From Candidatus Muiribacterium halophilum (GTDB lineage: Bacteria; Muiribacteriota; Muiribacteriia; Muiribacteriales; Muiribacteriaceae), in assembly GCA_023228995.1 (NCBI GenBank), contig JALOAD010000058.1, positions 1 to 20,597 of the forward strand: 20,597 bases of DNA, in the 5' to 3' direction. Each line of letters starts with the position of its first letter. Position 1 is the first letter of the stretch. Under the pieces are notes generated by a model. It was not told where the DNA came from and made no database searches. It worked only from the letters and a program-made list of their open reading frames with translations. Positions 1-6,526 of the stretch are shown here, piece after piece. The position numbers were made by a program, and so were the translations under genes.

Positions 1-1
1 T

Positions 2-667
2 GAAAAAAATAACTATTTTTTACCTAATTTCGAGAATATTCAGGCAGATGAAGATCTTTTAAATAGTTTTGATGTAGATAATATAAAATTTGAAACTCTT
101 ATGTGGCAAACAGGCTATTTGACAATAAAAAATCAGCGAGAGTCAATAAGAGGTATGATTTATGAATTAGATTTTCCAAATAAAGAAGTTCAGATATCCC
201 TTATGGGAGCTATTGCAGATTATATAACAAATAACTCACAGATGGTAACTCAGCTTAATAATATTTATGAATATTTATCTAAAAGAAATACTGAAGGATT
301 TGAAAAGGAATTAAAAGTATTATACTCATCAATAGCAAACAATAATTTCACAAAAAACAACATTGATAGATTTGAAGGATATTATGCAAGTGTGTTTTAT
401 GCGTATATGAAAGCACTTGGTGTAGATGTGCAATGCGAAGTAGCAACAAATAGAGGAAGAATTGATGCAGTGATAAAACTTCCTGAAACAATTTATATAA
501 TAGAGTTTAAAATTGATAAAAAAAGTTCATTAGACCAGATAAAAGCTAAAAAATACTATGAAAGTTTTTTAAACTCTACAAAAACAATAATACTCTTAGG
601 CTTAGAATTTTCAACAAAGGAAAGAAATATAATTAGTATGGAAAGTATGGTGATTAAGAAGCAGTAA
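2..667 (+). CDS. AAA-ATPase-like protein with PD-(D/E)XK nuclease domain, C-terminal part (5' truncated by window)
   Basis: The frame is open from base 2, so the gene starts before the window; 221 residues and a TAA stop are visible. An internal Met at 101 is not the start, because the upstream residues (FLPNFENIQADEDLLNSF, then ETLMWQTGYLTIK) continue the linker typical of AAA-ATPase-like proteins that carry a C-terminal PD-(D/E)XK domain. In the visible part the nuclease fold shows FEGYYASVFYAYM, then GRID (Asp about residue 155), IIEFK (Glu 168, Lys 170) and Gln 179 in a DQIKAKKYY helix, which matches the D...ExK...Q pattern. Family knowledge: these proteins are often multicopy in AT-rich anaerobes and their role is poorly known, possibly linked to mobile DNA or defence. 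The stop codon lies inside the first AGTAAG unit of the downstream hairpin array. The identification is firm; the function is not. Confidence 0.85.
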   Translation, partial: EKNNYFLPNFENIQADEDLLNSFDVDNIKFETLMWQTGYLTIKNQRESIRGMIYELDFPNKEVQISLMGAIADYITNNSQMVTQLNNIYEYLSKRNTEGFEKELKVLYSSIANNNFTKNNIDRFEGYYASVFYAYMKALGVDVQCEVATNRGRIDAVIKLPETIYIIEFKIDKKSSLDQIKAKKYYESFLNSTKTIILLGLEFSTKERNIISMESMVIKKQ

Positions 668-925
668 GATTGCCGTAGGCAATAGTAAGCGAGAATGGAA
701 GTTGCTGTGAGCGGATTATAAATAATCCTAGTAAGCGAGATATGAAATCTCTAGTAAGCGGGATACTAAAGTATCCCTAGTAAGCAGACTCTAAAGAGTC
801 TTAGTAAGAGGTTTTAAACTAGACCGAAGGTCTTTACTAACCAGCAAAGCGAAGTGCTAGCTGGTAAAACCATATAAAATGGTATTTATTCTATTTTTTA
901 GAAAAAAATTTTAATTTTAAAAGTC
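663..925. repeat. Hairpin array A: variable short stems joined by AGTAAGC(G) linkers
   Basis: Linkers start at 663, 684, 706 (degenerate TGTGAGCG), 730, 753, 779 and 803, about 22-26 bp apart. Between them lie short palindromes of different sequence: ATTGCC/GGCAAT (669-683), GGATTAT/ATAATCC (713-728), GAGAT/ATCTC (737-751), GGGATACT/AGTATCCC (760-777) and AGACTCT/AGAGTCT (786-801). Three of them share an AA loop. The array closes with AGACC-GAA-GGTCT (821-833), framed by TTAGTAA (801-807) and its inverse TTACTAA (834-840). A block follows with ACCAGC/GCTGGT (840-865) and TTCTA/TAGAA (889-903). Bases 803-925 match 2429-2551 with five substitutions and no gaps by my reading. No protein-coding potential is visible. 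This array fills most of the gap between the nuclease gene and the ComF-like gene. Confidence 0.85.
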
Positions 926-964
926 TGGAAATTCTTCAAAATATTTTTAAAAATCTTTGGATAA

Positions 965-973
965 TGATATAAT
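965..973 (+). promoter_or_regulatory. Extended -10 promoter (TGaTATAAT) of the ComF-like/SLOG pair
   Basis: A consensus TATAAT (968-973) is preceded by TG at 965-966, which makes an extended -10. No good -35 is seen; TTTTAA at 945-950 is at the right distance but weak. It lies 30 bp before the ATG at 1004. The same TGaTATAAT string occurs before the ParA-like gene. Confidence 0.55.
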
Positions 974-1003
974 ATAAGAAATCTAAAATTTGAAGGTTAA
1001 AAT

Positions 1004-1585
1004 ATGTTAATAAATCCTATAGAAATTATTGGAAACTGGGATAAAGGATTTGTCCTAGATAAACATATATCAAAGAGTGAATTTCTTGGAAATGATATTT
1101 ATGGATATTCTCAATTTAAAACAGAGCGGACTAAATTAGGAGAACTTGTATATCAATTAAAATATCAAAATAATTTTTTAGCTTTAGATGAAATTATAAT
1201 TATTATAAAAAGTTTTTTAGACAATTGGAAAGAGCTGAAAATGGTTGATATAATATTGCCAGTTCCATCATCAAAAATCTGACCATATCAGCCAGTAAAT
1301 GAAATATGTAAAAAAATTGCGGAATATTTAAATATCAATACTACAGATAAAGTATTAAAAAAAACTTCAAATGAAGAATCAAAAAACATGAATGTAGATG
1401 AAAAAAAAGTAAAAAATACAATTATTGCTCTTAAAAAAGCAAATAAAAGGCACAATATTTTGTTAGTTGATGATTTATTTGAATCAGGTGAAACTTTAAA
1501 TGAATGCACTAGAGTTTTAAAACAAGACGAATTATTAAATAAAATATATGTTTTAGCAATGACAAAAACGAAGGATTTAAAATGA
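1004..1585 (+). pseudogene. ComF-like phosphoribosyltransferase gene interrupted by an in-frame TGA
   Basis: Read through the TGA at 1280-1282, the gene gives 193 residues. The N-terminal part (NPIEIIGNWDKGFVLDKH, then FLGNDIYGYSQFKTERTKLGELVYQLKY) and the second part (VDIILPVPSSKI-stop-PYQPVNEI, then NILLVDDLFESGETLNE) are those of a ComF-type phosphoribosyltransferase; VDDLFESGETL is the PRPP-binding loop. The frame is the same on both sides of the TGA and no other lesion is seen. From recalled ComF sequences the TGA position is usually Arg, so a one-base change from AGA or CGA is the simplest explanation. The 92-residue first part lacks the PRPP loop, so it would not work alone. The last codon overlaps the next start (ATGA, 1582-1585), suggesting translational coupling. 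An internal ATG at 1388 could restart translation but would lose the first half. Confidence 0.75.
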
Positions 1586-2145
1586 TAAAAGTTTTTATCG
1601 CAGGACCAAGAGCTGTTTCTAATTTAGATGAACTTGTTAAAGAAAGGCTTTTAAATATATTAAAAAAAAATTTTAAAGTAATAATTGGTGATGCGAAAGG
1701 TGTTGATAAAATTATACAAGAATATTTTTTTTCTTTAGATTATAAAAATGTGAAAATATATGCTAGTAATGGAAAAGCTAGAAATAATATAGGCAATTGG
1801 GAAGTTGAAAAAGTAAATGTAATAAACGGTTTAACCGGGTTTGATTTTTTTGCAGCAAAAGATAAAGAAATGGCAAATGTAGCAGATTATGGGTTTATGA
1901 TATGGAATGGTCAAAGTAAAGGAACATTAAACAATGTTATAAATTTATTAAAACAATCCAAAAAAACTTTAATGTATTTTATTCCTGAAAAAAATTTTTA
2001 TTGTATAGATAAAATTGAGGATTTAAAAAAAATTATTTATAAATGTGATAGCAAAACCAAAAAAATGTTTGAAACATTAATTTCAACTCAAAAAAAGCCA
2101 TCAATTGAAATAAAAGAACAATTGTTATTTGAAAAAACATCATAA
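1582..2145 (+). CDS. SLOG-superfamily (Rossmann-like, DprA/YpsA-type) nucleotide-binding protein, function unknown
   Basis: A 187-residue protein that opens with MIKVFIAGPRAVSNLD, a beta strand and Gly-rich turn. It then shows GDAKGVDK (about 36-43), YASNGKARNNIGNWE (60-74) and GFMIWNGQSKGTLNN (104-118). This pattern fits the SLOG fold, which binds nucleotides or nucleotide-derived ligands. The C-terminal 50 residues are Lys-rich and not recognised. The start overlaps the stop of the ComF-like gene by four bases. A phosphoribosyltransferase next to a SLOG protein suggests a small nucleotide-processing or sensing pair, but that is inference. No membrane segment or signal peptide is seen. Unlike its upstream partner, this gene is intact. 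Confidence 0.65.
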   Translation: MIKVFIAGPRAVSNLDELVKERLLNILKKNFKVIIGDAKGVDKIIQEYFFSLDYKNVKIYASNGKARNNIGNWEVEKVNVINGLTGFDFFAAKDKEMANVADYGFMIWNGQSKGTLNNVINLLKQSKKTLMYFIPEKNFYCIDKIEDLKKIIYKCDSKTKKMFETLISTQKKPSIEIKEQLLFEKTS

Positions 2146-2158
2146 AGTCTTACTAATT

Positions 2159-2287
2159 CAACCTCTTAAACTCTATAACACTTTAACTTTTTTTATTTTT
2201 GTCATCCCGGTACGATTCTGAAATTTTGTCATCCCGGTACGATTCTGAAATTTTGTCATCCCGGTACGATTCTGAGCCGGGATCTGC
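2159..2287. repeat. Intergenic repeat module 1: T-rich leader plus 27-bp tandem units ending in a CCGG palindrome
   Basis: GTCATCCCGGTACGATTCTG starts at 2201, 2228 and 2255, each unit 27 bp long with an AAATTTT spacer after the first two. Only the third is followed by the right arm, AGCCGGGATCTGC, giving the hairpin ATCCCGG (2258-2264)/CCGGGAT (2277-2283). A leader with CTATAACACTTTAAC and a T run precedes the units. Leader, units and right arm recur at 3717-3823. The hairpin could act as a transcription terminator or mRNA-end structure for the SLOG gene. Confidence 0.85.
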
Positions 2288-2380
2288 GTTTGTTTTTAAC
2301 CCTATTATTCCAGTGAATGTGGGAATCCTTAAAGCAAAGCATTTTTACCACGGATAGCACGGATAAAGCTGAAAATTATT
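2288..2380. repeat. Degenerate intergenic repeat remnants
   Basis: The stretch holds a short palindrome, ATTCC (2307-2311)/GGAAT (2322-2326), and the string ACCACGGATAGCACGGATAA (2347-2366) with CACGGATA-like direct repeats. Similar CACGGAT strings are common intergenic repeats in several bacterial phyla. No coding potential is visible. Confidence 0.4.
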
Positions 2381-2551
2381 GTGAGCGGATTATAAATAAT
2401 CCTAGTAAGCAAAATACTATGTATTTTTAGTAAGAGGTTTTAAACTAGACCGAAGGTTTTTACTAACGAGCAAAGCGAAGTGCTAACTGGTAAATCCATA
2501 TAAAATCGTATTTATTCTATTTTTTAGAAAAAAATTTTAATTTTAAAAGTC
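2381..2551. repeat. Hairpin array B: second, shorter copy of the AGTAAGC array
   Basis: Bases 2381-2410 equal 707-736, including the GGATTAT/ATAATCC hairpin (2387-2402) and linker AGTAAGC (2404-2410). Array A then has three hairpins; array B has one different hairpin, AAAATAC-TAT-GTATTTT (2411-2427), before the linker at 2429. From 2429 to 2551 the copy aligns with 803-925. In the terminal hairpin AGACC/GGTTT one pair is a G-T wobble. In the following stem, changes at the positions matching 842 and 860 break pairs present in array A. Confidence 0.85.
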
Positions 2552-2634
2552 CAAAAAAATGGTATAGACTAAAATTGTGATTAACAAAAAAACTGGCTTT
2601 TTTAAACCTATGAATTAACATTATTAAAAAAAAT

Positions 2635-2643
2635 TGATATAAT
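2635..2643 (+). promoter_or_regulatory. Extended -10 promoter (TGaTATAAT) of the ParA-like gene
   Basis: TG at 2635-2636, one base, then consensus TATAAT at 2638-2643, with no clear -35. It lies 33 bp before the ATG at 2677, and a GGAG ribosome-binding site (2667-2670) sits between. The string is identical to that before the ComF-like gene. Confidence 0.5.
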
Positions 2644-2676
2644 AGAAACAAAGGTAAATAAATATTGGAGAAAATC

Positions 2677-3591
2677 ATGTGTAAAGTCATTTCATTATAT
2701 AATCATAAAGGCGGTGTAAGCAAAACTACAACAACCTTTAATTTAGGTTGGGCTTTAGCAGATTTAGGTTGTAGAGTTGGCATGGTAGATTGAGACCCTC
2801 AATGTAATTTAACAGCATTAACATTGGGTTTAAGTGAGTATGATGATTTTAATCAATTCTATAATACAAAAGGAAATGAAGATATTTATGAAAACCTTCA
2901 ATCAATTTTATCTGGTAAAACAATAAATATTGAACCAGTTAAACTTACTAAAACAAATAATGAAAATTTATTTTTAATAGCAGGTAATATTAGATTATCA
3001 GATGTTGATATAGAATTAACACTAGGTTTAGCAAGTAATAAATTTACAAGTTATGCTAAACAATTTGTAGGTGCGTTAAATTCAATAATAAGAGAAACTG
3101 CAAAAAGAAATGAATTAGATTATGTTTTATTAGACATGAGTCCAAGTTCTGGTGGTATGAATAGAATAGTTTTGATGGGTTCGGATTTTTTTATTATACC
3201 TACTTCACCAGATTTTTTTTGTTATCAAGCAGTTCAAGGATTAGGTAAAGTATTACCTGAGTGGAATGATTTAGTCGAAGAATTTAGAAATCCAATAATA
3301 AAAAATAGTTTACCAAAAACACCGCCAAAAATGCTTGGGATTATTTCACAAAAATATAACCGATATAGCAAAAAAATGGCTAAATCTTATAGTGATTGGA
3401 CTAATAAAATTCAAAAAGCATCTTATGAAATTTTAGCAGAAAATCTAAAAAAATATGATATGGTTATTTCTGTAGAAAAATTTAAAAAACATGTAAATGA
3501 CACTTCACCATATAATATAATAAATGTACCAGATTTTCAATCTGAAGTCCTAAACTTTTTTTATAACCTTGCCAAAAAAGAACTATTATGA
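2677..3591 (+). pseudogene. ParA-family (deviant Walker A) ATPase gene interrupted by an in-frame TGA at codon 39
   Basis: With the TGA at 2791-2793 read through, the product is 304 residues. Residues 1-38 (MCKVISLYNHKGGVSKTTTT, then FNLGWALADLG) carry the deviant Walker A motif KGGVSKTT. The TGA replaces the residue between the two Asp of the Walker A' motif VDxDPQCNLT. The rest is typical of stand-alone ParA-like ATPases: LDYVLLDMSPSSGGMN is the Walker B region and DFFIIPTSPDFFCYQAVQGL follows. Relatives usually have a small or hydrophobic residue at the stop position. The remaining 265 codons are open. Restart on TTG 2824 would give a product without Walker A, so it should not bind ATP normally. 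No ParB or parS-like neighbour is seen, so this is not a standard partition locus. The gene ends TGA followed by three TAA codons. Confidence 0.8.
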
Positions 3592-3716
3592 TAATAATAA
3601 TAAAGAAGTAAAAATAGATGAAGTGCGAATGAGTGAAGTAGTGAAAGATAGAAGCTTGCGAAGTAGTGAAATGGGAAAAGCTGTAACAAAGTGACAAAAA
3701 AAGGGTCAGATTTTTA
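3592..3716. repeat. Intergenic region with a degenerate ~25-bp tandem repeat
   Basis: GAAGTAGTGAAA occurs at 3635-3646 and again at 3660-3671, 25 bp apart, and the bases between are partly alike. Weaker related strings (GATGAAGTGCGAATGAGTGAA) precede it. A weak GGGT/ACCC inverted repeat (3703-3720) runs into the next repeat module. No gene is seen. Confidence 0.5.
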
Positions 3717-3823
3717 ACCCATAACCCCTTAAACACTATAACACTTTAACTTTTTTTATTTTTGTCATCCCGGTATGATTCTGAAATTTTGTCATCCCGG
3801 TACGATTCTGAGCCGGGATCTGC
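3717..3823. repeat. Intergenic repeat module 2: second copy of the CCGG-palindrome module
   Basis: The same T-rich leader (CTATAACACTTTAAC plus T run) is followed by two 27-bp units starting at 3764 and 3791. The second is completed by AGCCGGGATCTGC (3811-3823), giving ATCCCGG/CCGGGAT. The first unit differs from the others by a C-to-T change (GGTATGATT). There are two units here against three at 2201-2287. It separates the ParA-like gene from the glycan locus. Confidence 0.85.
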
Positions 3824-3826
3824 TTT

Positions 3827-3841
3827 AAACAAACTTTGTTT
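3827..3841. promoter_or_regulatory. Perfect 15-bp inverted repeat upstream of wzz
   Basis: AAACAAA-C-TTTGTTT is a perfect palindrome about 40 bp before the wzz start. A protein-binding site or simply AT-rich chance are both possible. No convincing -35/-10 pair is visible beside it. Confidence 0.25.
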
Positions 3842-3882
3842 GTCAATGAAAAATTTATGCTAATTTTTTTACAGGAGAAAAA

Positions 3883-5043
3883 ATGGAAGATAACAATAAA
3901 AAAGAAGAAGTGAATTTACAAAATCAACAAATACATAGACAATACATTGATGATGATGAAATAGATTTAGGCGAATTATTCAGAACATTATGGAAGAACA
4001 AACACATAATAATAATATCAACAATAATATTTTTTGTAATAGGACTTCTCTACACATACAAATTTGTGCCAAAATATGAAGTAAATTATTTTATAAACAA
4101 TGGAATATCAGGATACAATGATAAAGATCAACCAATACCAACATTCAATTCAGAAGAACTCAACAAATGGCTTGAAACCGGCAAAAGCTATGAAATACTC
4201 AAAGAAAAATATAAAAAAACACCAGGAGTAAAAGTAGAATTACCTAAAAATACAAACTTCATAGAACTCAAAACTTTTTCAAATGATACACAGGAAGCAA
4301 TAAACTATTTAAAAGACACAACGATATTAATCAAAGAATCACAGGACTTTGACTACAAACTTGAGAATTCAAAACAAGCTTTTGAACTAAAAATCAAAGA
4401 AATAGAAAACCAGATACTCTCAAAACAGATAGAACTTGATAATTTCCCAAACCGAATAAAAGAAATAGATAATGATATAAACAAACAAGAAGAAACAATA
4501 AAAGTAATACAGGACAAAATAACCGAAAAAAAAGAAACATTAATAAAATACAGGAAAATATATGATCTAAACATACAAGAAAGAAAAAATATAGAAAACA
4601 ATTTAACAAATTCAATAAATTCAGCATCATCATTGTCATATCTTTTATACTCAAATCTCTTACAATATAATCTCACACAAAATGCAACATTAACAGATGC
4701 AATAAATAATTACGAAAATACAATAAAAGACTATGAACTACAAAAAAGTGAAACACAAAAACAAATAAACAATCTTGAAATAAAAAAAGAAGAATTAAAT
4801 ACAAAATTAAAAGCAAATTTAAAAATTCAATTAGATAATTTAAAAAACAGACTGAAACTTGACAAAGATAAAGAAAATTCATTAACTTTATACAAACAAA
4901 TAAAAAATAAAGATTACAGATCTGAATTTAATAAAAAAGTAATCATTACATTATTATTAACAATATTTGTCGGTGGATTTTTTGGGATAGTATTAATATT
5001 TATTAGAAACTTTTTTTCAGCTTTAAATAATAAGATAGATTAA
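3883..5043 (+). CDS. wzz: Wzz-type polysaccharide copolymerase (chain-length determinant)
   Basis: A 386-residue inner-membrane protein with the usual Wzz plan. The N-terminal cytoplasmic segment contains DDEIDLGELFRTLWKNK. TM1 follows at about 39-61 (HIIIISTIIFFVIGLLYTYKF), then a periplasmic domain, then a long Glu/Lys/Gln-rich coiled coil (about 145-345), and TM2 at about 354-377 (VIITLLLTIFVGGFFGIVLIF). No C-terminal tyrosine-kinase domain is present, so this is the O-antigen/enterobacterial type rather than a BY-kinase fusion. Wzz proteins set polymer length together with Wzy. A good AGGAG (3873-3877) precedes the ATG, and the flippase gene starts directly after the TAA. The coding strand is rich in A and C and poor in T, unlike most of the flippase gene that follows. 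Confidence 0.85.
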   Translation: MEDNNKKEEVNLQNQQIHRQYIDDDEIDLGELFRTLWKNKHIIIISTIIFFVIGLLYTYKFVPKYEVNYFINNGISGYNDKDQPIPTFNSEELNKWLETGKSYEILKEKYKKTPGVKVELPKNTNFIELKTFSNDTQEAINYLKDTTILIKESQDFDYKLENSKQAFELKIKEIENQILSKQIELDNFPNRIKEIDNDINKQEETIKVIQDKITEKKETLIKYRKIYDLNIQERKNIENNLTNSINSASSLSYLLYSNLLQYNLTQNATLTDAINNYENTIKDYELQKSETQKQINNLEIKKEELNTKLKANLKIQLDNLKNRLKLDKDKENSLTLYKQIKNKDYRSEFNKKVIITLLLTIFVGGFFGIVLIFIRNFFSALNNKID

Positions 5044-6465
5044 ATGTTAAAAATATTACCAGATAATTTAAAAACTCTTTTAAATCATAAAGTAGTAAAA
5101 GCGGGAAGTTGGTATACCCTCACCGAATTCTTCCTCAAAGGCGTTGCTTTCCTAACAATCCCCATCTTCACCCGATTATTATCCACCGCAGATTATGGAA
5201 TAGTAGCTCTTTATCAAGCCTGGGTTAGTATTTTCACAATTTTAATTACTTTAGATTTGAAGGTTTCAATAGGCAGGGCAAAATTTGATTTTAAAGAAAC
5301 ATATAATCAATATGTATCCAGTGTTGCCTTTTTATCTTTAATAATATTTTTTATTTTTTTAATTATTTTTCTTTTATTTACTCCAAATTTTCTTAATTTA
5401 ACGCAATTATCTCCATTTTTATTTTTTCTTATGGTTTTTCAAGCATACTTTTTATTTATACAAAACTATGCAATTAACAAATTTAGATTTGAATATAAAT
5501 ATAAACTGGTATCAATATTGAGTATACTGGTTGTAATTTCTGGTATTTTATTCTCCATATATTTAATAATAAATATATTTGAAACAAATAAATATTTAGG
5601 ACAAATTTTAGGTAAAAGTTCTTTTATAATTTTTGGGGGATTTTGTTTTTTACTATATCTTTTTTATCAAGGTAAAGAATTTATTAACTATAAATACTGG
5701 AAATATGCATTAGCTTTGAGTATACCTATGGTTTTTCATAGTATTTCTAGAATAATCAATGATCAATTTGATCGTATATTGATTAATAAATATGTTGATA
5801 CTTCATCTACTGGTATTTATAGTTTTGCGTATAATATAGGAGTTATTGTAACAGTTTTATTAGCAGCCACTGCTCAAGCTTGGGTACCATGGTTTTATGA
5901 AAAAATGGAAAAAAAAGAATATTTAAAAATCAAGTATAATGCTAATATATATAGGAATATATTTACTTATGTTTATGCTGGTATTCTTTTCTTAAGTCCT
6001 GAATTAATAAGAATTATGGCTCAGGAAAGTTACTGGCAGGGTTTGAATTTAATCCCCTGGATATTTATGGCAGGATATTTTAATTTTATGTGTAATTTTG
6101 AGTTAAATACCCAGTTTTTTATGAAAAAAATGAGTTTGGTTTCACTAGGTACAATTTTATCTGCTATTGTTAATATCATATTAAATATAATTTTTATACC
6201 TAAATATGGTTATGAAGCTGCTGCTATAACTACTGTTATTTCTTTTTTATTTCTATTTCTTTTTCACTATATAATTACAACAAAAATATTAAAAAAAGTT
6301 ATCTATGGAATTAAATTTCATTTAGTATCAATTTTCTATGTTTCGACTATAACCATTTTATTTATACTATTTCAAAATCTTCTTTTTGCAAGATTGATTT
6401 TAATAATAATATTTTCATTATTTTTTTTCTTTTCTTTAAAATCTTCACTTGCAAAATCTGACTAA
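5044..6465 (+). CDS. wzx: Wzx-type lipid-linked oligosaccharide flippase (MOP superfamily), first copy
   Basis: A 473-residue, highly hydrophobic protein with many membrane helices, consistent with the 12-14 of MOP/PST flippases. The N-terminus (VVKAGSWYTLTEFFLKGVAF, then LTIPIFTRLLSTADYGIVAL) is the signature of this family: an amphipathic start, then the IPIFTRLLSTADYG turn. Wzx moves undecaprenyl-diphosphate-linked repeat units across the inner membrane. It starts at the base after wzz ends, so the two are surely co-transcribed. The first 170 bases or so (about 5090-5225) contain many C-rich codons, while the remainder is T-rich, hinting at a mosaic gene. A second flippase lies at 14537. 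It could alternatively carry a different Pse-containing substrate. Confidence 0.85.
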   Translation: MLKILPDNLKTLLNHKVVKAGSWYTLTEFFLKGVAFLTIPIFTRLLSTADYGIVALYQAWVSIFTILITLDLKVSIGRAKFDFKETYNQYVSSVAFLSLIIFFIFLIIFLLFTPNFLNLTQLSPFLFFLMVFQAYFLFIQNYAINKFRFEYKYKLVSILSILVVISGILFSIYLIINIFETNKYLGQILGKSSFIIFGGFCFLLYLFYQGKEFINYKYWKYALALSIPMVFHSISRIINDQFDRILINKYVDTSSTGIYSFAYNIGVIVTVLLAATAQAWVPWFYEKMEKKEYLKIKYNANIYRNIFTYVYAGILFLSPELIRIMAQESYWQGLNLIPWIFMAGYFNFMCNFELNTQFFMKKMSLVSLGTILSAIVNIILNIIFIPKYGYEAAAITTVISFLFLFLFHYIITTKILKKVIYGIKFHLVSIFYVSTITILFILFQNLLFARLILIIIFSLFFFFSLKSSLAKSD

Positions 6466-6526
6466 AAATTATATAAATATATTAATAATTTAATTAAGTA
6501 TAAAAAATAAAAAATCAGGAGTCAGA

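Noticed and set aside
663-860. CRISPR array
   Set aside because: The constant part is only 7-8 bases and the variable parts are themselves palindromes. No cas gene is present, and spacing is too short for CRISPR.
1288-1509. Minus-strand open frame inside the ComF-like gene
   Set aside because: It is hydrophobic only because it is antisense to a Lys/Glu/Asn-rich frame, and it covers a plus-strand frame with clear ComF motifs.
2791-2828. Selenocysteine insertion at the ParA-like TGA, with CAATGT (2800-2805)/ACATTG (2821-2826) as a SECIS hairpin
   Set aside because: The loop is large (15 bases), no GGTC-like apical motif is present, the site is not a known Cys/Sec position in the family as far as I recall, and the ComF-like TGA has no comparable hairpin.
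2677-3591. ParABS chromosome or plasmid partition locus
   Set aside because: No ParB gene or parS-like palindrome lies next to it, and the protein belongs to stand-alone ParA-like ATPases.
3482-3736. Minus-strand open frame across the ParA-like gene end
   Set aside because: Low-complexity Phe/Ile/His composition derived from repeats and the antisense of parA; no ribosome-binding site or family resemblance.
4353-4882. Several minus-strand frames inside wzz
   Set aside because: They are antisense to the Wzz coiled coil, which gives Leu/Phe/Ser-rich artefacts.
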